Shown here: positions 35,535-45,313 of the stretch, one piece after another
Layout: each line of letters begins with the position of its first letter
Numbering within the stretch: the first letter of the stretch is position 1
Assembly (NCBI RefSeq): GCF_018223745.1
Contig: NZ_CP073653.1
Coordinates: 4,514,001-4,578,000 of the forward strand
DNA length: 64,000 nt
Source of the DNA: Clostridium beijerinckii
GTDB lineage: Bacteria > Bacillota > Clostridia > Clostridiales > Clostridiaceae
Direction of reading: 5' to 3'
Position numbers and translations under genes: made by a program
The notes under the pieces: model-generated
What the model was told of the DNA's origin: nothing
Database searches by the model: none
Seen by the model: only the letters and a program-made list of their open reading frames with translations

Positions 35535-35577
35535 AAATAACGATGTATATGTAAATATGCATATACATCGCTATTTA
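35535..35577 (+). terminator. Terminator of alr
   Basis: A long stem with CGATGTATATG paired to CATATACATCG and extended by AAATA/TATTT, followed by a T-rich tail. Confidence 0.8.
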
Positions 35578-35882
35578 TATTTATTAATAAAATCTTATAT
35601 TGCTAGTTTCAATGTTTATCCTATAAACATTCTGGCATACTAATTTCAGAGAATATCGCCTCAAAATATAACTTTAATTGACTACCTTCCTATAGATCAA
35701 GGTTTATAAAGGGTTCCTTATTGAAAATTTGAAATATATCAAGCAGCGAAATTTTATATTCATATGGAACAAATATGTATTCAATTTCGGCTGATATCCA
35801 TATAAGTTCAACTCTCATTTCAGAACCCTATATTCTATCCACTTTAAATACATTAAATATTCTTATTTGCTTGAATCTGCCA
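35578..35882. other. Intergenic stretch between alr and the dynamin operon
   Basis: The only notable item is a 42-codon open frame on the minus strand (35690-35818). It lacks a ribosome binding site and I do not call it. No T-rich terminator for the dynamin operon is obvious here. Confidence 0.4.
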
Positions 35883-37688
35883 TTACTTTGTCATATTTAT
35901 AAGCAGGCATTTATATAATAAAAATTCTATTTCCTTCTTTAATCTAACTAATTCTTCGGAACTTATATTTTTCAATTCATCCTTTGTATTAGTGAATTCC
36001 TCACTTAATTCATCAAATAAAACTAATACTTCTTCTTTACTTATTTCTTTCAGTTCATCTAAGTATTTTCTTAAAGACCCTTCAATATTATTAGCCCAAT
36101 TATCTATAGCGGTTACAGATATTTCATTTATCTTTTTCTGCCATGTCAACGAATCATATAAAAAGAATATTGAATCCGTAAAAACATTTAAAGATTCAGT
36201 AATTCCCTTTAAAGATGTAGCCCTTATTGTTTTTAATAAATGATTTAAATTATTATTAACTTCTCCAACAGATGATTTTTCAAATGTATTAGAAAGCTTC
36301 TTTAAATTTTTACTAATAGCATAATCCTTTTCTGAATTATTGAATTTACCTTTATATACTGTCCTAAACATTTCTCCTGTAGCTCTTTCAATAGAATCCC
36401 CTCTATGCTTTTCTATGATATCTTCTACAACCTTGTTATATGAAGGTGTACTTCTTTTAACATTCTCCTTTAGCTTAATAATTTCTGCGTTTAGAATGTT
36501 CTCAACTTCTCTATCTAAATTAATAACTTCATCTTCAATATAGGTATTTAAGTTTTCAGTTTCCTCGCTTGTTAACTTTGGAACATAGTAGTGCTGCATT
36601 AAGGTGAAGGTTTCTTCCTTCATTGACCATTTGCTTTCATCGTATATATAGTTCGTAATATTCTCTTTGATTTTCATATCGGATTTTCCTATAAGCCTTA
36701 CTGCTTTTAATTTTATTTTTACAAATCCGTTTTCTATAACATCTAGTATCTCATCTTTTTTATCTAAGAATTCCTTAATTACATTAGCTTTTTCTACTAC
36801 CTCTTCTTTTTTACATTCTATTTCCGCAATTCTAGAACTGATTTTTATATCGCATTCACGCAATAAGTAATCCTGATAATTCTTTAGAGTTTCTGAAAGC
36901 TCTCCTTCTTTATCTGGGTCATTAACTTTTTTGTATATATAGTTCCAGAGCTTATCTGTGTCAGGATTCTTTTCAATACTACTTTCAATAAGAAATGTTT
37001 CTATATCTTTATGGATACATTCACAAACGCTGTTTCTAATTTCATTGATTCTTTTATTATCCATATCTATATTTTGTGGGCACATATTTACTGCGAGTAC
37101 AACTTCCACATTATTGTTTATAATTTCGCTAACATACTTTAAAAACTGAAAATCGTCTTCTCCAACTCCAGTTTTATACGACACAACATATATTATAAAA
37201 TCACTTTCTGGTATAAAATTCTTTAAAACTTCTTCGTGCCTTTCAACAAGTGATCCATATCCAGGAGTATCGAAAATCCTCATTCCAGAATATCTCGAAT
37301 CTTTACATGGTCCAATATATCTTAATCTATTTATATTACCATCGGGTTTTACTGTAAAATTCGAAAAACTATCATCATCCAAAACATCTATGCTTAAATC
37401 ATTATTTATAGCAAATAAGGTTTCTTCAGAACTCTCGTCTATTATAACTTCTGTGACAATTCCAGTTGTTGGTTTAACACTCTCCACTAGTATTTTCCTT
37501 TGAAAAATACTGTTTATTAACGCACTTTTTCCTGAGCTAGTTTCCCCTAGCATGACAATATAGTGAGCTGGATTAATTATTCTATCCTTTATTAATAAAT
37601 TCTTCGATGTAATTTCATCATTATCAAGAATATTAACTACCTTATCAATCCTGTTTTGTCTATCAACGCAGTTTTTAAAAATATTCAT
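35883..37688 (-). CDS. Dynamin-like GTPase (fourth gene of operon)
   Basis: A 601-residue large GTPase. P-loop GETSSGKSA (48-56), switch threonines in KPTTGIVTE (about 73-81) and G3 DTPGYGSL (140-147) are intact. The G4 position reads AVNMCPQN, lacking the usual NKxD aspartate. After the G domain comes a ~380-residue helical region with strong heptads, expected to form the stalk of a bacterial dynamin-like protein. I see no clear membrane helix. Such proteins bind or remodel lipid bilayers on GTP hydrolysis. It starts five bases after the stop of the third gene and ends the four-gene operon. The biological role is not established. Confidence 0.85.
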   Translation of the reverse strand: MNIFKNCVDRQNRIDKVVNILDNDEITSKNLLIKDRIINPAHYIVMLGETSSGKSALINSIFQRKILVESVKPTTGIVTEVIIDESSEETLFAINNDLSIDVLDDDSFSNFTVKPDGNINRLRYIGPCKDSRYSGMRIFDTPGYGSLVERHEEVLKNFIPESDFIIYVVSYKTGVGEDDFQFLKYVSEIINNNVEVVLAVNMCPQNIDMDNKRINEIRNSVCECIHKDIETFLIESSIEKNPDTDKLWNYIYKKVNDPDKEGELSETLKNYQDYLLRECDIKISSRIAEIECKKEEVVEKANVIKEFLDKKDEILDVIENGFVKIKLKAVRLIGKSDMKIKENITNYIYDESKWSMKEETFTLMQHYYVPKLTSEETENLNTYIEDEVINLDREVENILNAEIIKLKENVKRSTPSYNKVVEDIIEKHRGDSIERATGEMFRTVYKGKFNNSEKDYAISKNLKKLSNTFEKSSVGEVNNNLNHLLKTIRATSLKGITESLNVFTDSIFFLYDSLTWQKKINEISVTAIDNWANNIEGSLRKYLDELKEISKEEVLVLFDELSEEFTNTKDELKNISSEELVRLKKEIEFLLYKCLLINMTK

Positions 37689-37693
37689 AATAT

Positions 37694-39466
37694 TTATTTC
37701 TCCTTATATTCCTCGATTAATTCCCTTAATATTTTTAAATCTTTTTCAAATTCTAAAATACTTTCTTCGTTATAAGTAGTTTCATACTGTTTTTCCAAGT
37801 CTTCCACATCTTGTTTAAAGACATTTTCTAAATTAGATTTCATTGCCTTTATAGATTCGTCTATTTCCTTTTGTTTTGCCATTAAATCTCCAGTTATTTC
37901 TTCTTTTAAATATATTTCTAAATCTTCTATCATTGGCTCCAAATCTTTTAAAGTATAATTAGCTCTACTTTCAACTATTTTTTTCCTCATATGATCTCCA
38001 ATCAAAGAAAAGGCTAAACTTATTCCCATCCCAACCAAAATTCCTACAGGACCACCAAGCATTCCTACTGCTCCAACTGTCCCAATTACTCCGGTTGATA
38101 CCCCAAGTAATGCTGGAATTGACTTTTCATATTTTATTGAACTCTTTTTATTAAAGAATGATATATTCTCATAGGTTCCATTAAAACCTTTTATTCTTAT
38201 ATTTTCAAATCTGCTATTTATATTTTTTATAAATTCACCAATACTGTTCAAAATCTCATCCATTATATCATTTATCGCTTTATCGGACGTCTCTTTATAT
38301 ATTAAGCTAAGTCTATTGCCATCAACTATTCCTTTATTTATAATTCTTCTTAATTCTACTCGTAAATTTTCAATGTTCTCTTTTATTACTTTAGATGAAT
38401 TATCTATAATATTATTCATTTCATCTTCTGCATAAGTTCGAAAATCTCTTAATTTTCTTTTATTCTCCGATAACATTGTTTTTATCTCTTTGATTCTTTC
38501 TTCCTTTTCTAAAGTATTTTGATTGTCCTTATTTAATGCTAAAGTTTTATAAGTATTTATCCTATCATTAATGTTTTCTAAAACTTCATTAACTCTTTGG
38601 CTTAAGACCTTCATTAAATCTTTATTATATTCCTTTGAAATATTTTTAATTTCTTCTATTACATTAACTATTCCTGAATTATTATAAGCTGCTTCATCTC
38701 CAGTGAATTTCCCTTTTACAGCCTCATAAACATTTACTATATCAACTTTTATATCTCTTTCTTCATTATGAGAATAACTTATACTACTTAATACGCCAGA
38801 GTTATGTTCTCTTGCCTCATTTGCATCTTCAACACTTTCATCATTCCATTTATTTTGAACAAAAATAGTATTAGCTAATTTAGGCCACAAAGCATTTATA
38901 AAGCTTTTCTCCGATCTTGTAATTGGTGGATTTGTCCTAATTAAAAATATTCCTGCTGTTAGCTTGTCTACATATTCTAAAGTAGTCTTCTGATTTTGTG
39001 GGGTCAAACTTCCAACACCAGGCAAATCTACAAGTACTATATCATCTTTTAAAACATCGCTCTTGTTATATAATACTATTTTCGATACTTTAAGATTATT
39101 GGCTTCATTATAATCATTATGTACATATTTTTCCAATTCTTTTATGCGTATATGCTCTTTTCTTCCGTTTAGATAATATACTACAGCTTCATCAGTATTT
39201 TCTCCATATCTAACCTCAACTGGTACGCAAGTTGTTTCATCAACATCTGTGGGTAATACATTTTCCTCCATTAGTATGGCATTTAAAAAACTACTCTTTC
39301 CTGCACCTTGAATCCCTAAAACAGGAACCATTATTTCTTTCTTATTCAAATTCTCAATAAAATGTTCAAAGTATCTGTTATAATCTATACCTTGCTTATC
39401 ATTATTAAGATATTTTTCTAATAAGTTAGAAAACCTTTCATCTTCTATTAAATTTATATATGTCAT
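37694..39466 (-). CDS. Dynamin-like GTPase with membrane hairpin (third gene)
   Basis: A 590-residue large GTPase. P-loop GIQGAGKSS (51-59), conserved ETTCVPVEVRY around the switch I threonine, G3 DLPGVGSL (147-154) and G4 QNKWND (204-209). A helical stalk region follows. A glycine-rich hydrophobic hairpin lies at about 451-490 (GVIGTVGAVGMLGGPVGILV), resembling the membrane-inserting paddle of bacterial dynamins, then a final coiled coil. It is the only one of the three with such a hairpin, so it is probably the membrane anchor of the group. It begins six bases after the coiled-coil gene and is followed within five bases by the fourth gene. Confidence 0.87.
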   Translation of the reverse strand: MTYINLIEDERFSNLLEKYLNNDKQGIDYNRYFEHFIENLNKKEIMVPVLGIQGAGKSSFLNAILMEENVLPTDVDETTCVPVEVRYGENTDEAVVYYLNGRKEHIRIKELEKYVHNDYNEANNLKVSKIVLYNKSDVLKDDIVLVDLPGVGSLTPQNQKTTLEYVDKLTAGIFLIRTNPPITRSEKSFINALWPKLANTIFVQNKWNDESVEDANEAREHNSGVLSSISYSHNEERDIKVDIVNVYEAVKGKFTGDEAAYNNSGIVNVIEEIKNISKEYNKDLMKVLSQRVNEVLENINDRINTYKTLALNKDNQNTLEKEERIKEIKTMLSENKRKLRDFRTYAEDEMNNIIDNSSKVIKENIENLRVELRRIINKGIVDGNRLSLIYKETSDKAINDIMDEILNSIGEFIKNINSRFENIRIKGFNGTYENISFFNKKSSIKYEKSIPALLGVSTGVIGTVGAVGMLGGPVGILVGMGISLAFSLIGDHMRKKIVESRANYTLKDLEPMIEDLEIYLKEEITGDLMAKQKEIDESIKAMKSNLENVFKQDVEDLEKQYETTYNEESILEFEKDLKILRELIEEYKEK

Positions 39467-39472
39467 TTCCTA

Positions 39473-40174
39473 TTATCTCCTTCTTCCAAAAAGCTTAGAA
39501 AAGAATGATTTATTTCCCCACTCTACCTCTTCTTGTATATAATCAATCTTATTATTAAGCTCATCTTCTAATTTACTTATTAATTCTATTATACTATCTT
39601 TATCTTCAATTTTACTGTCAATATCCTTAATTTTTCCTAAAATTGAATTTTTATTATTAATTAGATTATATTCTATAGATTTGTCTAAAGATTCAACTTT
39701 ATTTTCAATAGATTTTTCAACCAAGTCTACTTTTTCTTCTATCTTATCTAAGTTAATATTATCTAATTTATCTAAAATCGCTTCTTTATTACTTGCCGCA
39801 TCTTTTACTACTTTTAATCCTAATATTGCCAATCTTTCTTCTATAGATTCAAATAATACCTTACTTTGCTCTTCCACACTCTTTTGTATTACTGCTTCCA
39901 ATTTCGTTTCTGTCATTTCTCTTATCTTTAATATGCTTTTATTTAAATCTTCAAGTTTTTCTTCGAATTCTTCTTCATGAAACTCTTGAAAATTTTCTCG
40001 CAAGTCATTTATTTTTCTCTCAACTGGCTTTAATTTTTCAGTTAGCTCTTCTGTCATATTTCTAGATGCTCTTGTAAGTAAACTTAACATATCATCCTGT
40101 ATTTCGCCCATTATATTTTTTGTAACTTCATCGCTTTGAATTAAAATTGATCTTTCTTCCATATATTCATTCAT
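39473..40174 (-). CDS. Coiled-coil protein in the dynamin operon
   Basis: A 233-residue protein that is almost wholly helical, rich in Glu, Lys, Ile and Leu, with no GTPase motif. Repeated segments such as LDKLDNINLDKIEEKVDLVE and the following KSIENKVESLDKSIE show tandem coiled-coil periodicity. The C-terminus ends GNKSFFSKLFGRRR, a short aromatic-basic amphipathic stretch that could touch acidic lipids. Its start overlaps the stop of the first dynamin gene (ATGA), a sign of translational coupling. I do not recognise a named family. The arrangement suggests an adaptor or scaffold joining the GTPases, which is inference. Confidence 0.75.
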   Translation of the reverse strand: MNEYMEERSILIQSDEVTKNIMGEIQDDMLSLLTRASRNMTEELTEKLKPVERKINDLRENFQEFHEEEFEEKLEDLNKSILKIREMTETKLEAVIQKSVEEQSKVLFESIEERLAILGLKVVKDAASNKEAILDKLDNINLDKIEEKVDLVEKSIENKVESLDKSIEYNLINNKNSILGKIKDIDSKIEDKDSIIELISKLEDELNNKIDYIQEEVEWGNKSFFSKLFGRRR

Positions 40175-42684
40175 ACTCCTTCCTCTTTAGAGGTATTCAA
40201 AAAATAGCTTAAAATCTTTTCAATAGTTTCTTGTTCTTCTACTCCTCTTGACAAAGGATTTTCAATCAGTTTTTCTTTTATAACTTTATAATCACTTATC
40301 AAAAATTCATGAATTTCCTGTGATTCTATTAATGCCATATTATATATTGGATTTTTGGAATTAATTAATATATATTCAGGCCTTATACTACTAAACCTGC
40401 TAATAACTTTATCTTTTAGGTTTTTAACTTCTATCAGAAGCTCCTCTATATTATTTGCATTTATAAATTCTCTGCATGAATCTATTACTAAATTCACTGA
40501 TAAATTACTATTTTCCTTAAAGAAATAGTTTAAATTTCTGCTTTCTAAAATCTGCTTCTTAGAATTTCCAATTTGTATTCCATTAAAAATAATAAACATA
40601 CTATAAGTCATATCTTTTATCTGTTTAAGTTTTTCATAAAATTTAAGCGTACCTTTTCCAGATTCATAGATAATAGCTATATCTTCAAAACTATATAAAC
40701 CTTCTCTCTTTATTAATTCACATTCTTCAAGATCTAGATCAATTCCATACATTCTAGAAATGAAATCTCTGCAAGAATCTATATCCCATGTCCAAAAAAG
40801 CTTTAGGCCCATACTGTTAGACTTTTCTTCACACTTTTTATTTATATATTTTCCAACTAATAGGTAGTTCTTTTCTAAAATTTTATTACTCAGCATATAA
40901 AAGTTATAATGTAACCTTGAAATACTGTATGAAATATTTTTTTCATAATTATCACTTATTATTGCTACCTCATTTTTCACATCAACTCTTAAATTAGAAA
41001 GCTTGTCTTTAATACCTATTAGATCCTTAGTTACTTCTCCTATATCATAAAGCTCTATATTTTGCTCTTTTTTTTCTTCAAATTCTTCTGTTCTTCTTGA
41101 TACTTCCTCATAGAAAGTATCTATTGCTTTTGTATATTGATTACTCCATTCTTTTAATATACTTATATATTTATTCTTATTTTCACTACATATTTTTTGG
41201 GCCCTCTTAATAGTCTCATCTTTATCAATTATTCTCTCGTCATATCCTACTTCTTTATATCCCCAGTCCTTGTCAAATATATTAGACAATAATCTTTTCC
41301 CCTTATTTAGAACCCCTTCTTTCTTAAATAACACAGTTCTTTCTTCATATTTATGCTTAATCTCAATATTTTTACTTTCGATACTCGGCAAAACATAAGA
41401 GGATCTTATATCTAAATTAAGACTATCATATATTCTTCTTTTATCTTTTTCACACCTCTTAACAGTGCTTAAAATATCACTTTCAATATATAAATTTTTA
41501 TTGTTAATTCTATCTACTATGTCTAAATAATCTTCAATATTTTCAGATGATACAGATGATATTTCCTTTATTATATTTGAAGTAATGTTTTCAATTTCTT
41601 TAATCTTTTCAGCTATTTCATTCTGAGCAGTCTCAAATTTATTTGCAAGATTATCAAGCTCTTTATTACTTACTTTTATTAAATCTTCTATTTCACCTAA
41701 ATTATTTCCCTTTATAATTTCTTGATCAGTTGAAATTATGCTATTAATTTTTTCTATTAGACTTTCAGCTCTCCGTCCATTAAGCTTTGGAATAGTATTT
41801 TCCGCACAATTTTCTATAGCATTAATAAAGATTTCAAAATTAGAATTATCATATCTTTCCTTATCTTTATCTACAATTCCCAAAAGTCCATTAAGTGCTG
41901 ATATTTGAATAACTTCCGATATTTCTTTATCATCTGTAATTTCCATTAAGAGCCTCTCTGCTCTCTTTTTATACTTTTTTAATATAGTAACTTTATCTTC
42001 TTCAACTATTCCATTCCTGCCAATCTTTTCTTCAATTGAATCTATCATGTTTTGTACTAGGATTATCTGCTTGTCTTTCTCACTTACTATCTTAATTTTT
42101 TCAGCATTCGTTGCATCACTATTAGCCTTAACCGTAGTCACAAATATGCATATATCTATAGTTGGAAGTAATATCTCCAATGTCAATTTTTCATGATTTT
42201 CTAAGTTCCATGCATCTAATCCTGGACTATCGATTATATGTATTTTCTCATCTAACATAAAATAAGGTGTTTTTATATCAATCTGAGTAACATTAAGCGT
42301 ATTTCCAGGATTCCTGCTCTCATCCGCATATTCTGCTATAGCATCTTCATTTAGATTTTCCGTCTCTAATATTTTAGGTCCACTATCCTTAAAATAAATA
42401 ACGGCTTGTCTCTTTAGTCCTTTTGATGCCGTAATTATAATACTTGAACTAGGCCTTATAGCCATTGGTAAAATCTTTTCACCAAGAAGTGCATTTACTA
42501 AAGTAGATTTTCCACTACTAGTTATCCCCATAATAGCAATTCGTATTATATTATCATCATAAATACTTTTTCGTTCTTCAAACCATGCTATATCCTTATT
42601 GTATCTATTCTCTCTATAATTATTTTTACTTAAAACTCCTCTTATCTCATCAATTATATTCAATATGTAATTATCTTTTCTCAT
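40171..42684 (-). CDS. Large dynamin-like GTPase (first gene of operon)
   Basis: An 837-residue protein, the largest of the three GTPases. P-loop GITSSGKST (53-61), RPSSSIIITASKG around switch I, G3 DSPGLDAW (152-159) and G4 VQNMID (210-215, with N and D kept). About 600 residues of helical sequence follow, with coiled coils near 340-430 and a basic patch (FKKEGVLNKGKRLLSNIF). No membrane helix is obvious. The start was placed four codons in, at an ATG preceded by GGAG at good spacing. It leads a four-gene operon with overlaps or gaps of at most six bases. The family remodels membranes or protects them; which applies here is unknown. Confidence 0.85.
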   Translation of the reverse strand: MRKDNYILNIIDEIRGVLSKNNYRENRYNKDIAWFEERKSIYDDNIIRIAIMGITSSGKSTLVNALLGEKILPMAIRPSSSIIITASKGLKRQAVIYFKDSGPKILETENLNEDAIAEYADESRNPGNTLNVTQIDIKTPYFMLDEKIHIIDSPGLDAWNLENHEKLTLEILLPTIDICIFVTTVKANSDATNAEKIKIVSEKDKQIILVQNMIDSIEEKIGRNGIVEEDKVTILKKYKKRAERLLMEITDDKEISEVIQISALNGLLGIVDKDKERYDNSNFEIFINAIENCAENTIPKLNGRRAESLIEKINSIISTDQEIIKGNNLGEIEDLIKVSNKELDNLANKFETAQNEIAEKIKEIENITSNIIKEISSVSSENIEDYLDIVDRINNKNLYIESDILSTVKRCEKDKRRIYDSLNLDIRSSYVLPSIESKNIEIKHKYEERTVLFKKEGVLNKGKRLLSNIFDKDWGYKEVGYDERIIDKDETIKRAQKICSENKNKYISILKEWSNQYTKAIDTFYEEVSRRTEEFEEKKEQNIELYDIGEVTKDLIGIKDKLSNLRVDVKNEVAIISDNYEKNISYSISRLHYNFYMLSNKILEKNYLLVGKYINKKCEEKSNSMGLKLFWTWDIDSCRDFISRMYGIDLDLEECELIKREGLYSFEDIAIIYESGKGTLKFYEKLKQIKDMTYSMFIIFNGIQIGNSKKQILESRNLNYFFKENSNLSVNLVIDSCREFINANNIEELLIEVKNLKDKVISRFSSIRPEYILINSKNPIYNMALIESQEIHEFLISDYKVIKEKLIENPLSRGVEEQETIEKILSYFLNTSKEEGV

Positions 42685-43040
42685 AAAACTCTCCATAACA
42701 ACTATACTAATTCATACTATATCTTCCTTATATATTTTCATAGTTCTGATAAGGCATATGAAATAAAATAACAAATTCAAAATGCCATGATTATTTTTCA
42801 TTAGGCAAAAAATGGACTCGACAGATGAACTTATTGTTTTTTTAATTATGCCTAAATATATCTTATCATAATTAAGCATACTTATCTAAGCAAATACTTA
42901 CTGAATAATAAAAATTTCACAATTTTATTTCCAAATTCTACACAATAATATGTGTTGTTGCTAAAAAACCCCTATTATATATTTTAACTTGTCAGATTTA
43001 TTATTAATTAAGAATCACTTATATTAATTTGCCAAATATA
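42685..43040. other. Intergenic stretch upstream of the dynamin operon
   Basis: It must contain the operon promoter on the minus strand, but no hexamer pair is good enough to assign. No gene is seen, and there are no repeats. Confidence 0.4.
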
Positions 43041-43043
43041 AAA

Positions 43044-43083
43044 ACTTGAAAGAAATATCTAAGTATTCTTTCAAGTTTTTTAT
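43044..43083 (-). terminator. Terminator of the pabABC operon
   Basis: AAACTTGAAAGAA and its complement form a 13-bp stem with a short loop; a T run follows on the minus strand. It lies about 145 bases after the pabC stop codon. Confidence 0.8.
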
Positions 43084-43226
43084 AAATGTATATATTGCAA
43101 AAATAATTTTTCATAATAATTCTAAAAATATTGTAAGGATTTTAGTCGCGATTGTGAATTTCAATATATATATCAAAATCTTCATAAACCAGAAATTTGT
43201 TCTTTGTTTTAATTATAAGTATTATT

Positions 43227-43958
43227 CTAATTTCTCAAATTTTCATTAAATATATGTCTAAACTTTTCACTATTATATTTAATTTCATTAATCTGTTTTA
43301 TAGACATTGCCCCCATTATACTATTTGTTATAATTACCTCTTCTGAATGTGTTAAATCATCTATAGTAATGCTTTTTTCAGTCACCTTAAATTTTTTCAT
43401 AATCTTATCTCTTATTATACCTTTTAATAATCCATCTTCACTATTTGGAGTAAAAATTTCATTATTTTTTATCATAAATATATTTGCACAGCTCGTTTCT
43501 GTAACATTACCTTTTTCATTTAAAAATATCACATCATCGTAGCCTAATTTCTTAGCATTCTCTTTTTCAATTATGTTTTCTATATAGCATGTAGATTTGA
43601 TAGAGGCCAATCTTGAAGTACTGTTACGTCTTACCTTTGAAATTGTTAACGACATTCCTTTTTTATAATCGTCATTTTTATATGCAATTTCTCTTTCGGT
43701 TATTATAATGTTTAAAGGTGTAACAGTTATTTTTAATACTTTGTCTTTTATCTCCAACTTATTTAAATGATCTCTTAAAAATTTTTCTTCCACTAATGGC
43801 TGTAAATTTAATTCCATCATATCTTTTTTTAATCTCTGTAAATGCTCTTCTAAATATATTGGTTTTTCCTTACAAAGAATTGTTTCAAATATTCCTCTTC
43901 CAAAAAATAATCCATCGTCAAGCATTACTTTATCATAATTATGAACTATCCTTCTCAC
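43227..43958 (-). CDS. pabC: Aminodeoxychorismate lyase
   Basis: A 243-residue class IV PLP aminotransferase-fold enzyme that releases pyruvate from 4-amino-4-deoxychorismate to give p-aminobenzoate for folate. It has the early FFGRGIFETI block, the central EKENAKKLGYDDVIFLNEKGNVTETSCANIF region as a family signature, and TPNSEDGLLKGIIRD near the cofactor. Branched-chain aminotransferases share the fold, but the position after pabA and pabB settles the role. It starts with GTG, and its first base is the last of the pabB stop (TAGTG), with GGAGG seven bases upstream, so translation is coupled. Confidence 0.92.
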   Translation of the reverse strand: MRRIVHNYDKVMLDDGLFFGRGIFETILCKEKPIYLEEHLQRLKKDMMELNLQPLVEEKFLRDHLNKLEIKDKVLKITVTPLNIIITEREIAYKNDDYKKGMSLTISKVRRNSTSRLASIKSTCYIENIIEKENAKKLGYDDVIFLNEKGNVTETSCANIFMIKNNEIFTPNSEDGLLKGIIRDKIMKKFKVTEKSITIDDLTHSEEVIITNSIMGAMSIKQINEIKYNSEKFRHIFNENLRN

Positions 43959-45313
43959 TATAATACCTCCATCAACGCTTTAGCTTTGTCTATTGTCTCT
44001 AACCACTCCTCTTCTTCAATAGATTCCCATGTTATTCCTCCACCAACTCCTAAATACGCTTTATTACCTTTTCTTATAATAGTTCTAATAACTATATTAA
44101 AATCACTATTTCCTCTTAAATCGAAGTATCCTATAGACCCTGTATATATATTTCTTTTTAGCTTCTCAAGCTCCTCTATTATTTCCATTGCGCGTATTTT
44201 AGGCGCTCCTGTAATTGATCCACCCGGAAAACACTCCCTTATGCACTTTACTGAAGACACATTTTCTCTTAATCTTCCTTCTATTGTTGCCACAAGATGA
44301 AATACAGTCTCATACTCCTCTAACTTAAAAAGTTCTGTAACTTTTACTGATTTAGGTTTACAAACTTTACTCAGATCATTTCTTTCTAAATCAACAATCA
44401 TTAAAAGCTCGGATTTATCTTTTTCCGAAGCCATTAACTCATTTCTATTTCTCTCATCTTCCTCATAATCTTTTCCTCTAGGTCTAGTTCCTTTAATCGG
44501 CCTTGTTTGAACCTTACCATCTAAAATTGATAAAAATCTTTCAGGTGAAGAACTTATTATTTGAAAATCCTTAAAATTCATATATGCTGAAAATGGTGCT
44601 TTATTTGTATTTCTCAATTTTCTATATATTTCATATGGCTTTTCATTATTATTACACCATATCCTTCTAGTCATATTAGCTATATATACATCTCCACTTC
44701 TTATATATTCTTTAAGAGATGCTATAGCTTTTTTATACTCTTCCTTATCGAAATTTGAAAAGAATTCATTATTTGTTTTTTCTAAATTTACTGGAAGCCC
44801 CTCAATATAATTCTCTAGACACTTTTCTATATTAAGTATACTATTTTTAGCTTCTTCAAGTTGTCCAACTGAAGTTATATAAGTTTTTTTATTTTGTAAA
44901 TCAAATATTATTAGATTGTCAAAGAAAATAAAAATGCTATCTGGTATACTAAAATCTTCCTTTGATTCATCTGGAAGATCCTCTAACACTCTTCCTATAT
45001 CATAAGAAAAGTAACCAATAGCACCACTAACAAAAGGAAGTTTGCTATTAATACTAATTTTATAATTCTCAATAATTTTATCCAATTTTTCAAATGGATC
45101 TACATCATTATATTCTTCATTATCAATAGTTACTTTTCTCCCCTTAGAGATAAATTTTTTATATGGATTCAATCCAATAAAAGAATACTTGGATAACAAT
45201 TTGTCTTCTTTCGAACTATCTAAAAATATAGAATCTTCACTATCTTTAAAAAGATCATATGTATAAAAAGGATTATAATATGTATTTAACTCTTTAATCT
45301 TAAAATCTACCAT
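43958..45313 (-). CDS. pabB: Aminodeoxychorismate synthase component I
   Basis: A 451-residue chorismate-using enzyme of the PabB/TrpE family. Motifs at the active site: RPIKGTRPRG, KDKSELLMIVDLERNDL, and FPGGSITGAPKIRAMEI close to the C-terminus. KTRPIKGT contains the Lys diagnostic of PabB-type chemistry, where TrpE has Ala, which supports PabB rather than anthranilate synthase. It makes 4-amino-4-deoxychorismate with ammonia from the PabA subunit. The gene overlaps pabA by 14 bp and pabC by one base. Confidence 0.93.
   Translation of the reverse strand: MVDFKIKELNTYYNPFYTYDLFKDSEDSIFLDSSKEDKLLSKYSFIGLNPYKKFISKGRKVTIDNEEYNDVDPFEKLDKIIENYKISINSKLPFVSGAIGYFSYDIGRVLEDLPDESKEDFSIPDSIFIFFDNLIIFDLQNKKTYITSVGQLEEAKNSILNIEKCLENYIEGLPVNLEKTNNEFFSNFDKEEYKKAIASLKEYIRSGDVYIANMTRRIWCNNNEKPYEIYRKLRNTNKAPFSAYMNFKDFQIISSSPERFLSILDGKVQTRPIKGTRPRGKDYEEDERNRNELMASEKDKSELLMIVDLERNDLSKVCKPKSVKVTELFKLEEYETVFHLVATIEGRLRENVSSVKCIRECFPGGSITGAPKIRAMEIIEELEKLKRNIYTGSIGYFDLRGNSDFNIVIRTIIRKGNKAYLGVGGGITWESIEEEEWLETIDKAKALMEVL

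Noticed and set aside
35690..35818. Minus-strand 42-codon frame between alr and the dynamin operon
   Set aside because: It starts with ATG but lacks a ribosome binding site and matches no family I know. Random open frames of this size are common in AT-rich DNA with few G/C-rich stops.
35883..42684. Calling the dynamin operon a proven phage-defence island
   Set aside because: The neighbours are housekeeping genes (alr, pabABC) and no other defence gene is present. A defence role is only one hypothesis.
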